NCBI GenBank assembly: GCA_035235625.1
Contig: CP141145.1
Coordinates: 3,286,001 to 3,350,000, forward strand
Direction of reading: 5' to 3'
Source of the DNA: Saururus chinensis
Lineage: Eukaryota; Streptophyta; Magnoliopsida; Piperales; Saururaceae
Length of the DNA stretch: 64,000 nt
Below, one piece after another: positions 13,185 to 25,100 of the stretch. The first letter of the stretch is position 1; the number at the start of each line of letters is the position of its first letter. The notes beneath the pieces are model-generated. The model was not told the origin of the DNA. It saw only the letters and a program-made list of their open reading frames with translations, and made no database searches. Position numbers and translations under genes: made by a program.

Positions 13185-13480
13185 AAGTATGTGTGTATGT
13201 GTGGACTAATACTTTAATTAGTAGTCATTTATTGCTCATTTTGCTTTTGTACAAAGTATATGTGCTCAACTTCGTAGTGTTCTACCCAATGATGGGTTAA
13301 GTCTTCATCAATTAAACTATTCCTTGTCACGCAAGCAAGAGTTTGTTAAAGACCAAATGAGTTTATGTAATACTTCTTAAATGAATGGGGTGTGAGGTTA
13401 AGAAATATTTTGACAATGCTAGCAACATTGGATTCCATTAGTTGATTGTTTTTTTTGTTTTCTTCTATCGTGTGTTTCTC
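13185..13480 (+). mobile_element. LTR family 1, continuation beyond the solo LTR
   Basis: It aligns with 62340-62630 of locus B and resumes LTR family 1 after the inserted solo LTR (GTATGTGTGG motif, then the TTGTACAAAG region that resembles the 3' part of family 2). The end of the LTR cannot be fixed. No gene is seen. Confidence 0.45.
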
Positions 13481-13484
13481 GAAG

Positions 13485-13884
13485 TTAGTGACACTTTTTA
13501 ATAAGCATCTCTAATAGTCTTGCTATTAGAGGTGCTTATTTCAAAACGTCCCTAATAGTTGTACTATTAGTGAGAAAAGCAACACTAATAGTTATTAATT
13601 TTTTATTTGTTTTATAAATTTGTATCTATTAGCGATACTTTATTGAAAGCTTCGTAAATAGTATTAGAGAGGCTTCTATATAAGCATTGCTAGTAGTAGT
13701 ACTATTAGAGATGATTTTTAAAAAGCCACTAATAGTAGTATTATTAGCAATGTTTTTTAAAAAGTGTCACTAATAGTGATAAATTTTGCAACGCTTTTGT
13801 ATGCATCGTCAATAGTTATTTTCAGCAACGTTTGTTGTTGCATCACTAATAAAAGTGTCGCTAACAATCCTTTTTGTTGTGGTG
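13485..13884. mobile_element. CACTA-derived fragment with right terminal repeat (locus A)
   Basis: Several TATTAGNGANG-type subterminal repeats are followed by a right end TTTTTGTTGTGGTG at 13884, the degenerate complement of the CACTACAACAAAA terminus. It is followed by TAT. The left terminal repeat is not recognisable. The same fragment is at 62638-63039. Confidence 0.6.
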
Positions 13885-14059
13885 TATACTGCAACTCATC
13901 TTTGAAATCTCTGTGTGAAATATTAGAAAAACTTCATGAATTTACCATTAATCTTCAACTCAATGCTTCATAAAAACTTCATGGCTCTTTAAGTCCGTTT
14001 AGGTCTCTGACTTGAATAAGGAAAGCAATTGAAATCGAAATGACATAATTAGGGTAACA

Positions 14060-14555
14060 TGTCCTTGAAGTAATTGATCGTTCCAAACAACAATTGATCA
14101 TTCACTATCTGTTTTGTGTATGATTCTTCAGTCAATCGATCTATTAAAGAAGGCGATCAATTAATAACTTTCCGCTTCATTTTACACAGGGCAAAATCAA
14201 GTATGATCAATTATTCTTATTAACTATATGTCCAACAATCAATCATTTAGTTTATTTTTTTATCATTTTGCCCTAAAACCTTATGAAATATCTGAAATGA
14301 CTCTTGAAACTTGTTAAAGTAATTTTGGCATATAAATACGATCTAAATAAGCTTTAAAAACCATCAACAATCATTAGTCTTGATTCATAAGAACATGTCT
14401 GCTCCTATTTTTAAAGTATATCAATTCCAAATCTGACTCGATCACTACAACATCTAATCAGATTCCAAAACTTAATGCATACATAAGCTTTTTAGACATA
14501 ATTTTGGCAAAGAAATTAACAAATAACCTTGTTGCATGACTCATATGTTCTTACA
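14060..14555 (-). mobile_element. Copia-type LTR (locus A)
   Basis: Read on the minus strand, this LTR starts TGTAAGAACATATGAG and is directly preceded by a purine-rich tract (aligned copy in locus B: CCAAAGGGGGAGAT), the usual polypurine tract/3' LTR junction of plant Copia elements. The outer edge at 14060 (TGTCCTTGAAG on the plus strand) is inferred from the TGT...ACA rule only. A collinear copy is at 63215-63719. The LTR carries several GATCGATC-like motifs that are more degraded here than in locus B. Confidence 0.5.
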
Positions 14556-15170
14556 ATCCCCCACTTTGGTTTTTTCTAGTCAAAACATTACATATTTGAA
14601 AATCAAAATAAAATTACAACTTTTGACATAAAGCATTGACTTTCAAATTGTACAAAATAACTTGACACTACAAAGACTTAACATAGACTCATTCAACATA
14701 AACTCATTTGGAATTGAGCTTGAATAGCCTTGTATAACCCTATACTTATTTTGCACACTTAAAACAAGAATGATTTACAAAGTACTCTCTAATCAAGTAT
14801 AAAGATAATCACTTTGACTTTCATCAATCACTTCTCCCCCTTTTTGACATAAACGGACAAAAAGTTAAAGCAATAATTAATAAAAATACTCATTAAGGCA
14901 CAATCAAGTTATCATCATAACTAAAAGACATGAAAATATATATAAACCATCAATGCATCACATATCCATCACATATCTCAACATAACATCCATTTCAAGG
15001 CACATCTTGTAATCAAAATGAAGTATAACTAAACTAAACAAGTTTTAAACAAAGGAATACATAAAAAAGTGTTTAAATCAATATAAAACTCAATTTGCAT
15101 TATCAACGTCATCATCACACTTTGCCCTTCACTATTTGCATGTAGAATTCAGGACATGAGCAAGCATTAT
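14556..15170 (-). mobile_element. Copia internal remnant, non-coding
   Basis: AT-rich sequence lies inward of the Copia LTR, with a second pyrimidine run (CTTCTCCCCCTTTTTG) at about 14830. Up to 14840 it is collinear with 63720-64000, where the window ends. No reading frame for pol could be recognised. From about 15170 to 15600 I see no feature. Confidence 0.35.
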
Positions 15171-17044
15171 AAAGGTTTAGGCAAGGAAAGTTGATTTTAC
15201 AAAATTCAACCTGAGCACGTTTGAATTAGCCACACGTGTGTAAGAAATGCCAAAAATTCCCCACCAGCATTATAAAGGTGTAAATTTCATCCAAAGTGAA
15301 TCTAACCTAATGGTTTCCCTCCCTCGGTGTAATTTCTCATCACAGATACCGTGATTCCTCTCTTGGACAAACTTCCTCCCTCCTCTCCTCCTCCATCACC
15401 CATCCTCCAGTATACTCTCCCCTCAATGTTGAGAGGCTCAGTGACTACAGTGAGAACGTTTGAATAGGGAGAAGAGTATGGGTCGGTAGATTGGTGAATA
15501 GGAGATGTCTAAGAGCCTCTAAAATAGTGCTTATCTCTTGAATGCAAGGCTTGGGTCGTTGTGTAATAAAGGGTGGCCAAAACATTGTTGAGGTTGGATA
15601 AGGAGGAAAGGTTTTGTTTTTTCCTTTTAGATGCACAAATATGGTGGGGTGTGAAACATATTGAAATAAAAGAAATGAAGCACAATTTTGGGTGTGTTAT
15701 AAAAGTTTGTGACGTCAACATATGTTGTGGAAAAAGGGTGGATGATAGTGTTAACTAACAGTGTAAAAGCTATAGCATTTAGAGTTCGAAAGAGGTAACT
15801 GCCCAAAACAAGTATTTTTCCTTGTGGATACACTTATATGGTGGGTGTGAAACATGCACTACAACAAAATGGAGTATTAGTGACACATATATTAGCGACG
15901 CTTAGCTAAGCATTGCTAAAAATAATTGTTTGCGATGCATAAAAAACGTCGCAAAAAATTGAACTATTAGTGATGCATTTTCATATGCGTCGCTAATAGT
16001 TATATATTAGCGATACTTAACTTAGCTTAAAGTGTTGCTAATACTAATCCCATTAGCGATGCTTTACTATAAGCGTTGTTAATAGTTCCTCTATTTTCTT
16101 CTTTTTTAAATAAAAAAGAAGAAAATAATATAACTATTAGCGACGTTTTTCATAAGTGTCGCTAATAGCTTTCTCAATAGCGACTCATATATACAAGCGT
16201 CACTAATAGTGCTACTATAAGTGATGCTTACAAAAGCGTCACTAATAGTATTGAATTAAAAATATAAAAAATATAAATACTAAATTAGTAGCGATGCTTG
16301 TGAATAAGCATCGCAAATACTATTTCTAATAGCAACGTTTGTTCACAAGCATCGCTAATATCTTTATTAATTTATTTTATTTAATAAATAAATATTAAAA
16401 ATTATAATAAACTTTTTAAATATAATTTATTTTATTCAATATTTACTATTTGTATATACAATAAATAAATATTAAATTTTTAGTAAAAACTAGTGTTAAT
16501 AATTCACTATTTATATATAAACTATTTTATTTATTAAATTTTATTATTAATTTTAAAATATAATTATAATAAAAGAGAGAGTGAAGAGAGTGCATTGAGA
16601 GAGTGAGAGTGAGGAGAGAGAGGGATCGAAGAGAGAGAGGAAACAAAGAGGGAGGAGAGAGAGACAAGAGAGAGGAGAGACAGGGAGGGAGGAGAGAGAG
16701 ACAAGAGAGAGGAGAGACAGAGAGGGAGGAGAGAGGAGAGGCAAAGAGGGAGAGAGAGATGAGAGAGAGAGGGAGGAGAGAGAGACAGAGAGGGAGGAGA
16801 GAGAGACAGAAACAGAGGAAAGAGAGAGGGAGAGAGAGATGAGAGAGAGTGGGAGGGAGGAGAGAAAGATATAGGAGAGAGGGAGGAGAGATGGAGAGGA
16901 GAGACAGAGAGGGAGGAGAGAGAGATGAGAGAGAAGGAGGGAGGGAGGAGAGAGATAGAAAGAGGGGAGGGAGAGAGGAGAGAGATGAAATTTTTTTATA
17001 TTTGTTTTATATTTTTTATTTAAAAATAAATTTAAAAAAATATT

Positions 17045-17165
17045 TATTAGCGACGTATATTCCTATACGACACTAATACTCACACGTATTAGGGACGTAT
17101 AGGCCTATACGTCGCTTATACTCAAAGTTATTAGAGATGTATAGGCCTATACGTCGCTAATACAT
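17045..17165. repeat. Array of three palindromes inside the CACTA element
   Basis: Three consecutive near-perfect palindromes of 34-36 bp have the form TATTAGNGACGTATAGG followed by its complement, spaced by 6-8 bases. A second array of four is at 17522-17683. Confidence 0.75.
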
Positions 17166-17521
17166 GTCTATTTTTTAATTAATTATTTAAAAAAATATAT
17201 AAAATAGAGAGAGGGGGGAAAGAGAGAAAAGGAGTGAGGGAGAGAGTGAGAAAGAGGGAGGAGAGAGGGAGAGGGAGAGGGAGAGAGAGAGGAGATAGGG
17301 AGAGAGAGAGGAGAGGGAGGAGAGAGATAGAAAGAGAAAGAGAGGAGAGAAAGAGGAGAGAGGAGAGAGAGAGGGTGGAGAGATAGAGACGTAGGAGTGA
17401 GAGATGAGAGAGAGGGAGGGAGGAGAGAGAGAAAAAAAGAGGAGAGAGTGAGGAGAGAGAGGAAATTTTTTTATATTTATTTTATAATTTTTATTTAAAA
17501 ATAAATTAAAAAAAGAAACAT

Positions 17522-17683
17522 GTATTAGCGATGTATAGGTCTATACATCACTAATACTAAGGGTATTAGCAATGTATATTCCTATACGACGCTAATACTC
17601 ACACGTATTAGCGACGTATAGGCCTATACGTCGCTAATACTCAAAGGTATTAGTGACGTATAGGCCAATACGTCGCTAATACA
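17522..17683. repeat. Array of four palindromes inside the CACTA element
   Basis: Four palindromes lie at about 17522, 17569, 17605 and 17648. The third (17605-17640) is a perfect 36-bp palindrome centred on GGCC, with arms GTATTAGCGACGTATAGG. The others differ mainly by CG-to-TG or CG-to-CA changes. Confidence 0.8.
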
Positions 17684-18984
17684 TGTTTACTTTTTAATTA
17701 ATTTTTTTGAAAAATATATAAAATAGAGAGAGGGGGGAGTGAGAGAGGAGTGAGGGAGAGAGAGAGAAAGAGGGAGGAGAGAGGGAGGACAGAGAGGAGA
17801 GAGGGAGGAGAGAATAAAGAAGGTGGAGAGAGTGAGGAGAGAGAGAAGGTGGAGAGAGGGCTAAAATATTATTTATATTTTTTTATTTGTTATTTTTTTA
17901 TAAAGTAATAAAAAAAAAGGAGAGTATTAGTGACATATAGGCATATACGTCGCTAATACCCTTGAGTAGAGGGAGAGGGAGAGAAAGGGGACGAGAGAGG
18001 AGAGTTGGGAGAGTGAGGGAGAGAGGAGAGTGGGGAGAGAGAAGGGAGAGAGGGAGGAGAGAGAGAGGAAGGGGAGGAGGAGAAAGAGAGAGAGAGAGGG
18101 GGCAGGGAGGAGAAGAGAGAGAGAGAGGGGCAGGGAAGGGAGAGAGAGAAGGGAGGAGAGAGGGAGAGAGGAGAGTGGGGAGAGAGAGGAGAGAGAGGAG
18201 AGTGGGGAGAGAGAAGGGAGAGAGGGAGGAGAGAGAGAAGGGCAGGGAGGAGAAAGAGAGAGAGAGTGAGAGAGAGAGAGAGTGAGAGAGAGAGATAGAG
18301 GGAGAGGGAGGAGAAAGAGAGAGAGAGAGTGAGAGAGAGAGAGAGAGAAGAGGGAGGAGAGAGATAGAGGGAGTGGGAGAGGGAGAGAGAGGAGAGAGAA
18401 GGGATAGAGAGGGAGGAGAGAGGGAGGAGAGAGAGGGAGGAGGAGAGAGAGGGAGGGGATTGAGAGGGAGGGGAGGAGAGAGAGGGGCAGGGAGGAGAAA
18501 GAGAGAGAGAGAGTGAGAGAGAGAGAGAGATAGAAGAGGGAGGAGAGAGATAGAGGGAGAGGGAGAGAGGGTAGAGATAGAGGAGTGGGAAAGGGTGGAA
18601 GGGAGGAGAGAGAGAGGGAAAGAGAGGAGAGGGGGAGAGATGGGAGGGAGAGAGAGAGGGCAGAGATAGAGGGGAAAGAGAGAGGGGGTAGAGAGAGATG
18701 GTGAGGAGAGAGTGGGAAGAGGGAGTGTAGAGAGAGAAGGTGAGGAGAGGGAGAAGGTTTTGAAAAAGGGTAGAGAGAGAGGGTAGAGAGAGAAGGAGGT
18801 GAGGGAAATATTTATTTTTTGCTTTTTTATATGTTTGATTTAAACATTCATAAAAAGATAATTTGTAGTGACTCTTTATATTAAAGCGTTGCTAATATGT
18901 ATAAATTAGAGACGCGTTTGCAAAAACATCTCTAATACATTGTATTAGTGACGCTTTTGGTGAAGCTCAGATGCTTACGTTGCT

Positions 18985-19740
18985 AAACAAAAACACGGGT
19001 AGAAATTTCGTGCTTGGGCAATTTTCCGGCCGTGTCTTTATATTCCACCGCTGGCAGTCCTCTTTCCTACGTGTCTCCTCCTCTGCTTCCAGCTTCAGCC
19101 ACCCCCTCCCCGCCCGTCTTTGGGTCCTTCAGCCACCCCCTCCTGCCCCTGCCCAATGTTCCTTCCCATCGTCCAGCCCTGCGCTGCACACCGCACTGCG
19201 CCCGAGAGCGGCATGGATAGAGATGGCGGCGTCTTTGGGTCCTTCAGCCAGCGCCTCCCTGCCCTGCCCAGCACTCTTTCCCGTCGTCTGGCCCCGCACC
19301 GCACCCTGCACCCTATGCACGACAATGAGAACGGCTGAGAGGCCACGATCCTGGACCTCATGTCGGTGATGAAGAGCTTGGAGGATGTGATCGCGCTGCC
19401 CCCAACCCATCCTCCATCCGATCTCATGGAGATAGCGCCCTCCTCAGGTGATTTTCAGCCAGGTTTGGGGTACCTTCTTGAAGCCTTGGATGATGAGCTC
19501 GGAGTTGCGAATTCGGTGGCTGCTGTCCTGCCCCGCACCCGCCGTCCTGCCCCGTGCTTGCTGCCTGCCCCGTGCCCGCCGTCCCGCCAGCGCACGCTAT
19601 CCCGTTGGTGCGCGATGCCACAAGCCCCACACACGACGTGGGTGCAGTGACCCGTGCCCTGCGCTGGTGCTGACCCATAATGCGAGTCACCGCTGGTCAA
19701 CAGTGACCCATGTTGCGGGTTAGTACACCATTCCATTATG
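18985..19740. other. GC-rich block in the CACTA element, possible captured host sequence
   Basis: This block is strongly GC-rich between AT-rich subterminal regions, and CpG is well represented. On the plus strand an uninterrupted stretch at about 19345-19530 reads DLMSVMKSLEDVIALPP, then GDFQPGLGYLLEALDDELGV, which is not low-complexity. It looks to me like a conserved patch of a plant nuclear protein of unknown role, but I cannot name the family with certainty. Several overlapping frames on both strands are open merely because of base composition. Capture of a host exon is an inference. Confidence 0.35.
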
Positions 19741-21839
19741 AACTGGGTATTGACCCGATTTTTTATTGTTTTTGTATTTAATTATTTTAGCGAGATAAGA
19801 GCGCTGCTAATAGAGTTTTTTATTTTTTTAATTCTTTAGCTACTTAATTCTCATATGTCGCTAATTGTGATATTTTTTTATTTAAAAATAGTTTTTTATT
19901 TATTATTTTTAAATAATTATATACATTAGCGACACTTACATAAACACCACTAATACTAATTTTTATTTTAATTTTTTTAAAAATTAAAAAAGCTAAAAAA
20001 TTATATTTTAATAAAAAAATTAAAATAATATTTTTTATTACCGACATTTGTAAACGTCACTAATACTATATTATTAGCAACGCTTAATATCGAGTGTCGC
20101 TAATAGTACTTTAATAGTGACGTTTGATATACGTCGCTAATACTACTTTTAGTTACACTTTTTAGTGTGCATCGCTAATATACAGTAGCAACCCTTGTTT
20201 TATTGACACATTTAGCGATGCTTTTTATACGTCGCTAATAATTATTAGCGACGCTTATAGTAGTATTAGTCAGTTTTCTTGTAGTGATGTTGAGATGAAA
20301 GAAATGAAGCAAATGATTAGGTGTACTATCAAAGTCATTAAGGTGAACATACCTATGAAAAAAGGGAGGTCAAAAGCTTTAACTGAATAGGAAAAAATAA
20401 TAACTAGTAATGCTACAAAATGGTAACTCTCAGGTACATTTAATTTTTACTTATGGATCGATGCAATAATGGGGGTGTGAAGCATGTTCATATGAAAGAA
20501 AGGAAGCAAATGATTGGGTGTACAATTAAGGTCATGAAGGGCAACATATTTGGTTAAAAAAAGGAAGGTCAATAGTATTAACTGAAAGAAAAATCAGATA
20601 GCTGTTTGTGCTAAAAAGAGGTAACACATGGGTGGAATCACTAATGGGGGTGTGAAGCATGTTTAAATGAAAGAAATGAAGCAAATGATTGGCTATATAA
20701 TTAAATTCATAAAGTACAACATACCTAGTGAAATAATGGTGGTCGAAAGCATTAACTAAAAAGGAGAATTTGATAACTGCTAGTGCTGAAAAAAAGTAAC
20801 TCTCTGCTACATTTAATTTTTACTTGTGGATGCACTTATGGGGGTGTGAAGCATGTTTAGATAAAAGAAAGTAAGTAATGATTGGGTGTACAATCCAAGT
20901 CATGAGGAGCACATACTTGGTGAAAAAGGGAAGTTGAAAGCACTAATTGGAAAGTAAATTTTATTAAATGGTAGTGCTGAAAAGAGGTAAGTCTCAAATA
21001 CATTTAATTTTTCCTTGTAGATGCACTAATGGCGGTGTGAATCATGTTAAGATGAAAGAAAGGAAGCATATGATTGGGTAGACAATCAAGGTTATGAAGG
21101 GCAACATAACTAGTTAAAAAAGGGAGATCAAAAGCATTAACTTAAATGGAAACACTTAATTTTACAAATGATTGGGGGTACATTTAATTTTTACTTGTAG
21201 ATGCGCTAATGGGGGTATGAAACATGTTCAGATGAAATAAAGGAAACAAATGATTGGGCATAAAATCAAAGTCATGAAGGGAAACATAGTTGAAAGCGTT
21301 AATTGACAACGAAAATCTAATAACTTGTAGTGCTGAAAGGAGGTAACTCTCAGTGCATTTAATTTTTCTTGTGGATGCATTATTTGGGGTGAAGCATGTT
21401 CAGATGAAAGAAATGAAACAAATGATTGGGTGTGTAATCAAAGTCATGAAGGGAAACATACCTAGTAAAAAGATGGAGGTTTAAAGCATTAATTAAAAAG
21501 GAAAATCTGATAACTGGTAGTGTAGCTAAAAAGTTGTAACTATCGGGTATATTTAATTTTTCCTTATGGATGCACTAATGTGGGTGTGAAGCATGTTAAG
21601 ATAAAAGAAAGAAAGCAAATGAGTGATTGTACAATCAAAGTTACGAAGGGCAACATACTTGGTGAAAAAAAGGAAGTTGAAAGCATTAACTAAAAAAGAA
21701 AATTTGATAACTAGTAGTGATAAAAAGGGGTAACCCTCAGGTACATTTCACTTTCTCCTTATGAATGCACTAATGAGGGTGTGAAACATGTTTAGATGAG
21801 ATGAATATAGATGAACAACCTGTGTTTTGTGTGTAAGGT

Positions 21840-22171
21840 TGTTGTGCCCGGTGTAGGCACAATTGGTATGCAGGAGTTCTACGCAGGGAAAGGGAAAGAA
21901 GCTGGAAGAAAGGGAAAGGAGTTCTGGAATTACTTCAATAACATACCAACAAAGGAAGAAGACGACCCCTTTATGAGGAGTCACGCCCCACTTTGGGAGT
22001 CGCACCCCACATTGGGAATTGTGTCACTAGTGGGCCCGGTTCACCCGTGGTCCACTAGTGCGCTAGTTTCTACTAATCAAAATTACAATAATCAACTGCT
22101 AACTAGCCTACTGACATAATAAAGTACTAAAATAAAGGAAATACTATCTAATAGAGCACCCATGCACAATA
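21840..22171 (-). repeat. 3' LTR of the Reina-like element
   Basis: 332 bp, starting TGTTGTGCCCGG on the plus strand and ending GCACAATA, where the other LTR has GCACAACA. A purine tract (GCGTGGTGGAG on the minus strand) adjoins its inner edge. Confidence 0.88.
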
Positions 22172-25100
22172 CTCCACCACGCTTCTGCACACGCCTTGTC
22201 CTCAAGGCGACCACGAAGGATACTGGAGCAAAAACTCATCCTCAAACAACCACGTAGCGTCCTCCAGTGGTTGGCCCTACCAAGAGACTAATACCTCGGT
22301 GATAATCCAACCAGAATGGCGTACACGATGCTTGTCAAGCAGCGCTGCAGGAACCGGCTCAGACGAAGCAATAGGGCCCATCAAGGGAAGAGGGGGAGCA
22401 TCCATAGCCAGGGTAGGGTCACCAATGCAACGACGCAGCCGGGAAACATGAAAAACCGGATGGACCAACGAACCCGCCAGTAAAGTGAGGCAATAAGCAA
22501 CCAAACCCACTCTCTCTTCGACAACATAGGGCCCATGAAATCGTGGAGCAAGCTGAGAGTGCTCAGGCTGGAACAAAGAGGACTGACACTGAGGAAGGAC
22601 TGAAACATAAACCAAGTCCCCCAAGGCAAACTCATGCTCAGTGTGATGGTTGTCATAAATCTGCTTCATTCGGTTATGAGCGGCAGATAGGTTCTCTTTA
22701 AGCTGACGAAGGACCTCATCCCGAGTCTGGAGCATGTAGTCGACCTCTGCCATAGAAGACCGATGAGGCACATAGGACAGCATAGTAGGAGGCCGCCTGC
22801 CATACAAAACCTGAAAAGGAGTGAACCCAGCACGAGTGTGATAGGTGGTGTTATAAGACCACTCAGCCCAAGGAAGAAGCTGAAGCCAACGGGGCTGATC
22901 CATAGCGAAGCAACGCAAATACTGCTCCAAACAACGGTTCACAACCTCTATCTGACCATCCGTCTGGGGGTGGTATGCGGTGCTCATGTGGAGAGAAGTG
23001 CCCTGTAGACTGAAAAATTCTTGCCAAAACTGAGAGATGAAAACCCAGTCGCGATCAGAGACCATCGTGCGAGGCATACCATGTAACTTGGCCACTTCCC
23101 GAATGTAAAGTTCTGCCACTGACTTAGCTATGTAGGGATGACCCAGAGCACAAAAATGGGCATATTTAGATAGCCCATCGACGACCACCATAATCACCAA
23201 CTTGCCTTGAACCAACGGTAAGGCCTCAACAAAGTCCATGGAAACATCGTCCCAAACCTGATCTGGAATGGGCAAGGGCTGGAGCAACCCGGCCAGTGAG
23301 GTAGTGGCGGACTTGGCACGCTGACAGACATCACAAGCAGCCACAAAATCAGTCACTGTGTGACGTACACCCTTCCACAAGAAGCTCTGACTGACCCGTT
23401 TATAAGTGCGAAGAGCACCCTCATGGCCCGCCAAAGGAGAAGCATGGAAGTGATCGATGAGACGTTGGCGCAGGTCTGTCACCGCTGGCACCCAAAGACG
23501 GTCCTTCCAAAAGAGAAGGCCATCCCTCCATGCAAAACCAGGGTGCGCCGCTGGGTTGGCCTGAAGGTCCGTGATTAGAGTGGAGGTCGAGCAATCATCC
23601 GTATAAGCCTGCTATAATTCATCAAGAAGGGGATAAACTGGGCTGGAAATAGCCAAACACGAACCTGGGTTGGCGTGGCGAGACAGTGCATCAGCCACAG
23701 TGTTGTCCGATCCCCGCTTGTACACGACCTCATAGTCATAACCCAAGAGCTTACTAACCCACTGCTGCTGTGTGGGTGTGGACACCCGCTGTTCGAGAAA
23801 ATACTTGAGTGCCTGATGGTTAGTGCGAATGAGAAACCGCCGGCCAAGCAAATAAGGGCGCCACTTCTTGACCGCAAGGACAATGGCGAGCATCTCTTTC
23901 TCGTAGACGGAGAGGGACAAAGAACGACCAGCCAAAGCCTTACTGAAGTAGGCAATGGAACGCTCCTTCTGAAGTAGTACCGCCCCTAGGCCGGCATCCT
24001 ACTCATCAGTCTCGACCACGAATGGCCGGCTGAAATCAGGCAGAATCAAAACAGGGGCAGTCGCCATAGCCTGTTTCAACTCCTCAAAGGTGGCCTGGGC
24101 AGCGTCAGACCAACAAAAAGCACCTTTCTGTAACAGCTGAGTGAGCGGTTGAGCAATCTCTCCATAGCGGTGAATAAAGCGCCGGTAATAGCCAGTAAGG
24201 CCAAGGAAACCCCGTAGTGCCCGGGCACAAGTAGGGGCCGGCCAGGATAGCATGGCAGTCACCTTAGAGGTGTTTGTAGCCACACCGTCACGAGAGATGA
24301 CATGACCCAAGTATTCAACCTGTGAACTGCCAAACGAACACTTCGAGCGTTTAAGAAACAATGAGTTAGCTTGCAGGATATCAAAGACAGAACTGAGATG
24401 TTCCAAATGGTGGCCCACGACTTGCTATAGACCAGAATATCGTCGAAGAACACAAAGAGAAAGCGGCGGAGGAAGGGCCTGAAGAGGTCATTCACAAGGC
24501 TCTGAAAAGTAGAGGGCGCGTTCGTGAGGCCGAACGGCATAACCAAGAACTCAAAATGACCATCATGAGTACGGAAGGCAGTCTTATGCACATCGGATGG
24601 TTGCATGCGGATCTGATGGTAACCGGAACGAAGGTCAAGCTTACTGAATACGGTAGCACCAGCCAACTCGTCCAATAGTTCCTCCACCACCGGTATAGGA
24701 TACTTGTCCTTCACTGTAATTGCATTCAGCGCCCGATAATCCACACAGAAGCACCAAGTACCATCTTTCTTACGGACCAGCAACACTGGGGAAGAAAAAG
24801 AGCTCGTGCCAGGTCGAATGATACCTGAAGAAAGCATGTCTGCTACCAGGCGCTTGATCTCAGCCTTCTGAATGTATGGATAAAGGTAGGGGCGTACATT
24901 GGCGGGAATAGCACCGGGTAGAATGGGAATAGAGTGGTCATGAGCCCTCACCGGCGGAAGGTCTGTTGGCGCAGCAAACACCGGCCCATACGCTGTCAAA
25001 GATCAAGAAGGTCCTGCAGCACTTCATCCTGTACCACGTCCACCGACGCCCGCTGCTGGAGGAGGAGTCCTTGAGCTACGAACCTAAAGAAGGACCCCGC

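Larger units (their letters stand above)
15857..20286. mobile_element. CACTA transposon, non-autonomous, 4430 bp, TSD ATG
   Basis: The left end is CACTACAACAAAATGG and the right end is TTTTCTTGTAGTG, the terminal inverted repeats of the En/Spm (CACTA) superfamily. ATG flanks both ends (15854-15856, 20287-20289), and removing the element restores a normal unit of the surrounding 190-bp array. Subterminal TATTAGCGACG repeats in both orientations occupy about 15880-16350 and 20040-20270. The interior has GA-rich tracts (16573-16985, 17207-17465, 17725-17863, 17967-18805), palindrome arrays and a GC-rich block at 18985-19740. No transposase is present, so it would depend on one supplied elsewhere. 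Confidence 0.9.
15626..21839. repeat. Tandem array of about 190-bp units
   Basis: About ten units start near 15626, 15826, 20457, 20635, 20826, 21020, 21202, 21375, 21569 and 21762, counting through the CACTA insertion. Spacing is 173-200 bp. Each unit carries GGGGGTGTGAAGCATGTT, then ATGAAAGAAATGAAGCAAATGATTGG, then a GTCATGAAGGGCAACATA-like stretch and GAGGTAACTCTCAGG, with substitutions and small indels. No frame is conserved between units. The array is interrupted by the CACTA element at 15857-20286 and stops at the Reina-like element at 21840. Its origin (satellite, or internal repeats of a larger element) is unknown. Confidence 0.8.

Noticed and set aside
19014..19736. Multiple overlapping frames on both strands in the CACTA GC-rich block, taken as genes
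   Set aside because: Mutually overlapping and composition-driven; only one stretch is retained as a possible captured fragment.
15626..21839. Regular repeats considered as a CRISPR-like array
   Set aside because: Whole units of about 190 bp repeat without unique spacers; the sequence is eukaryotic.
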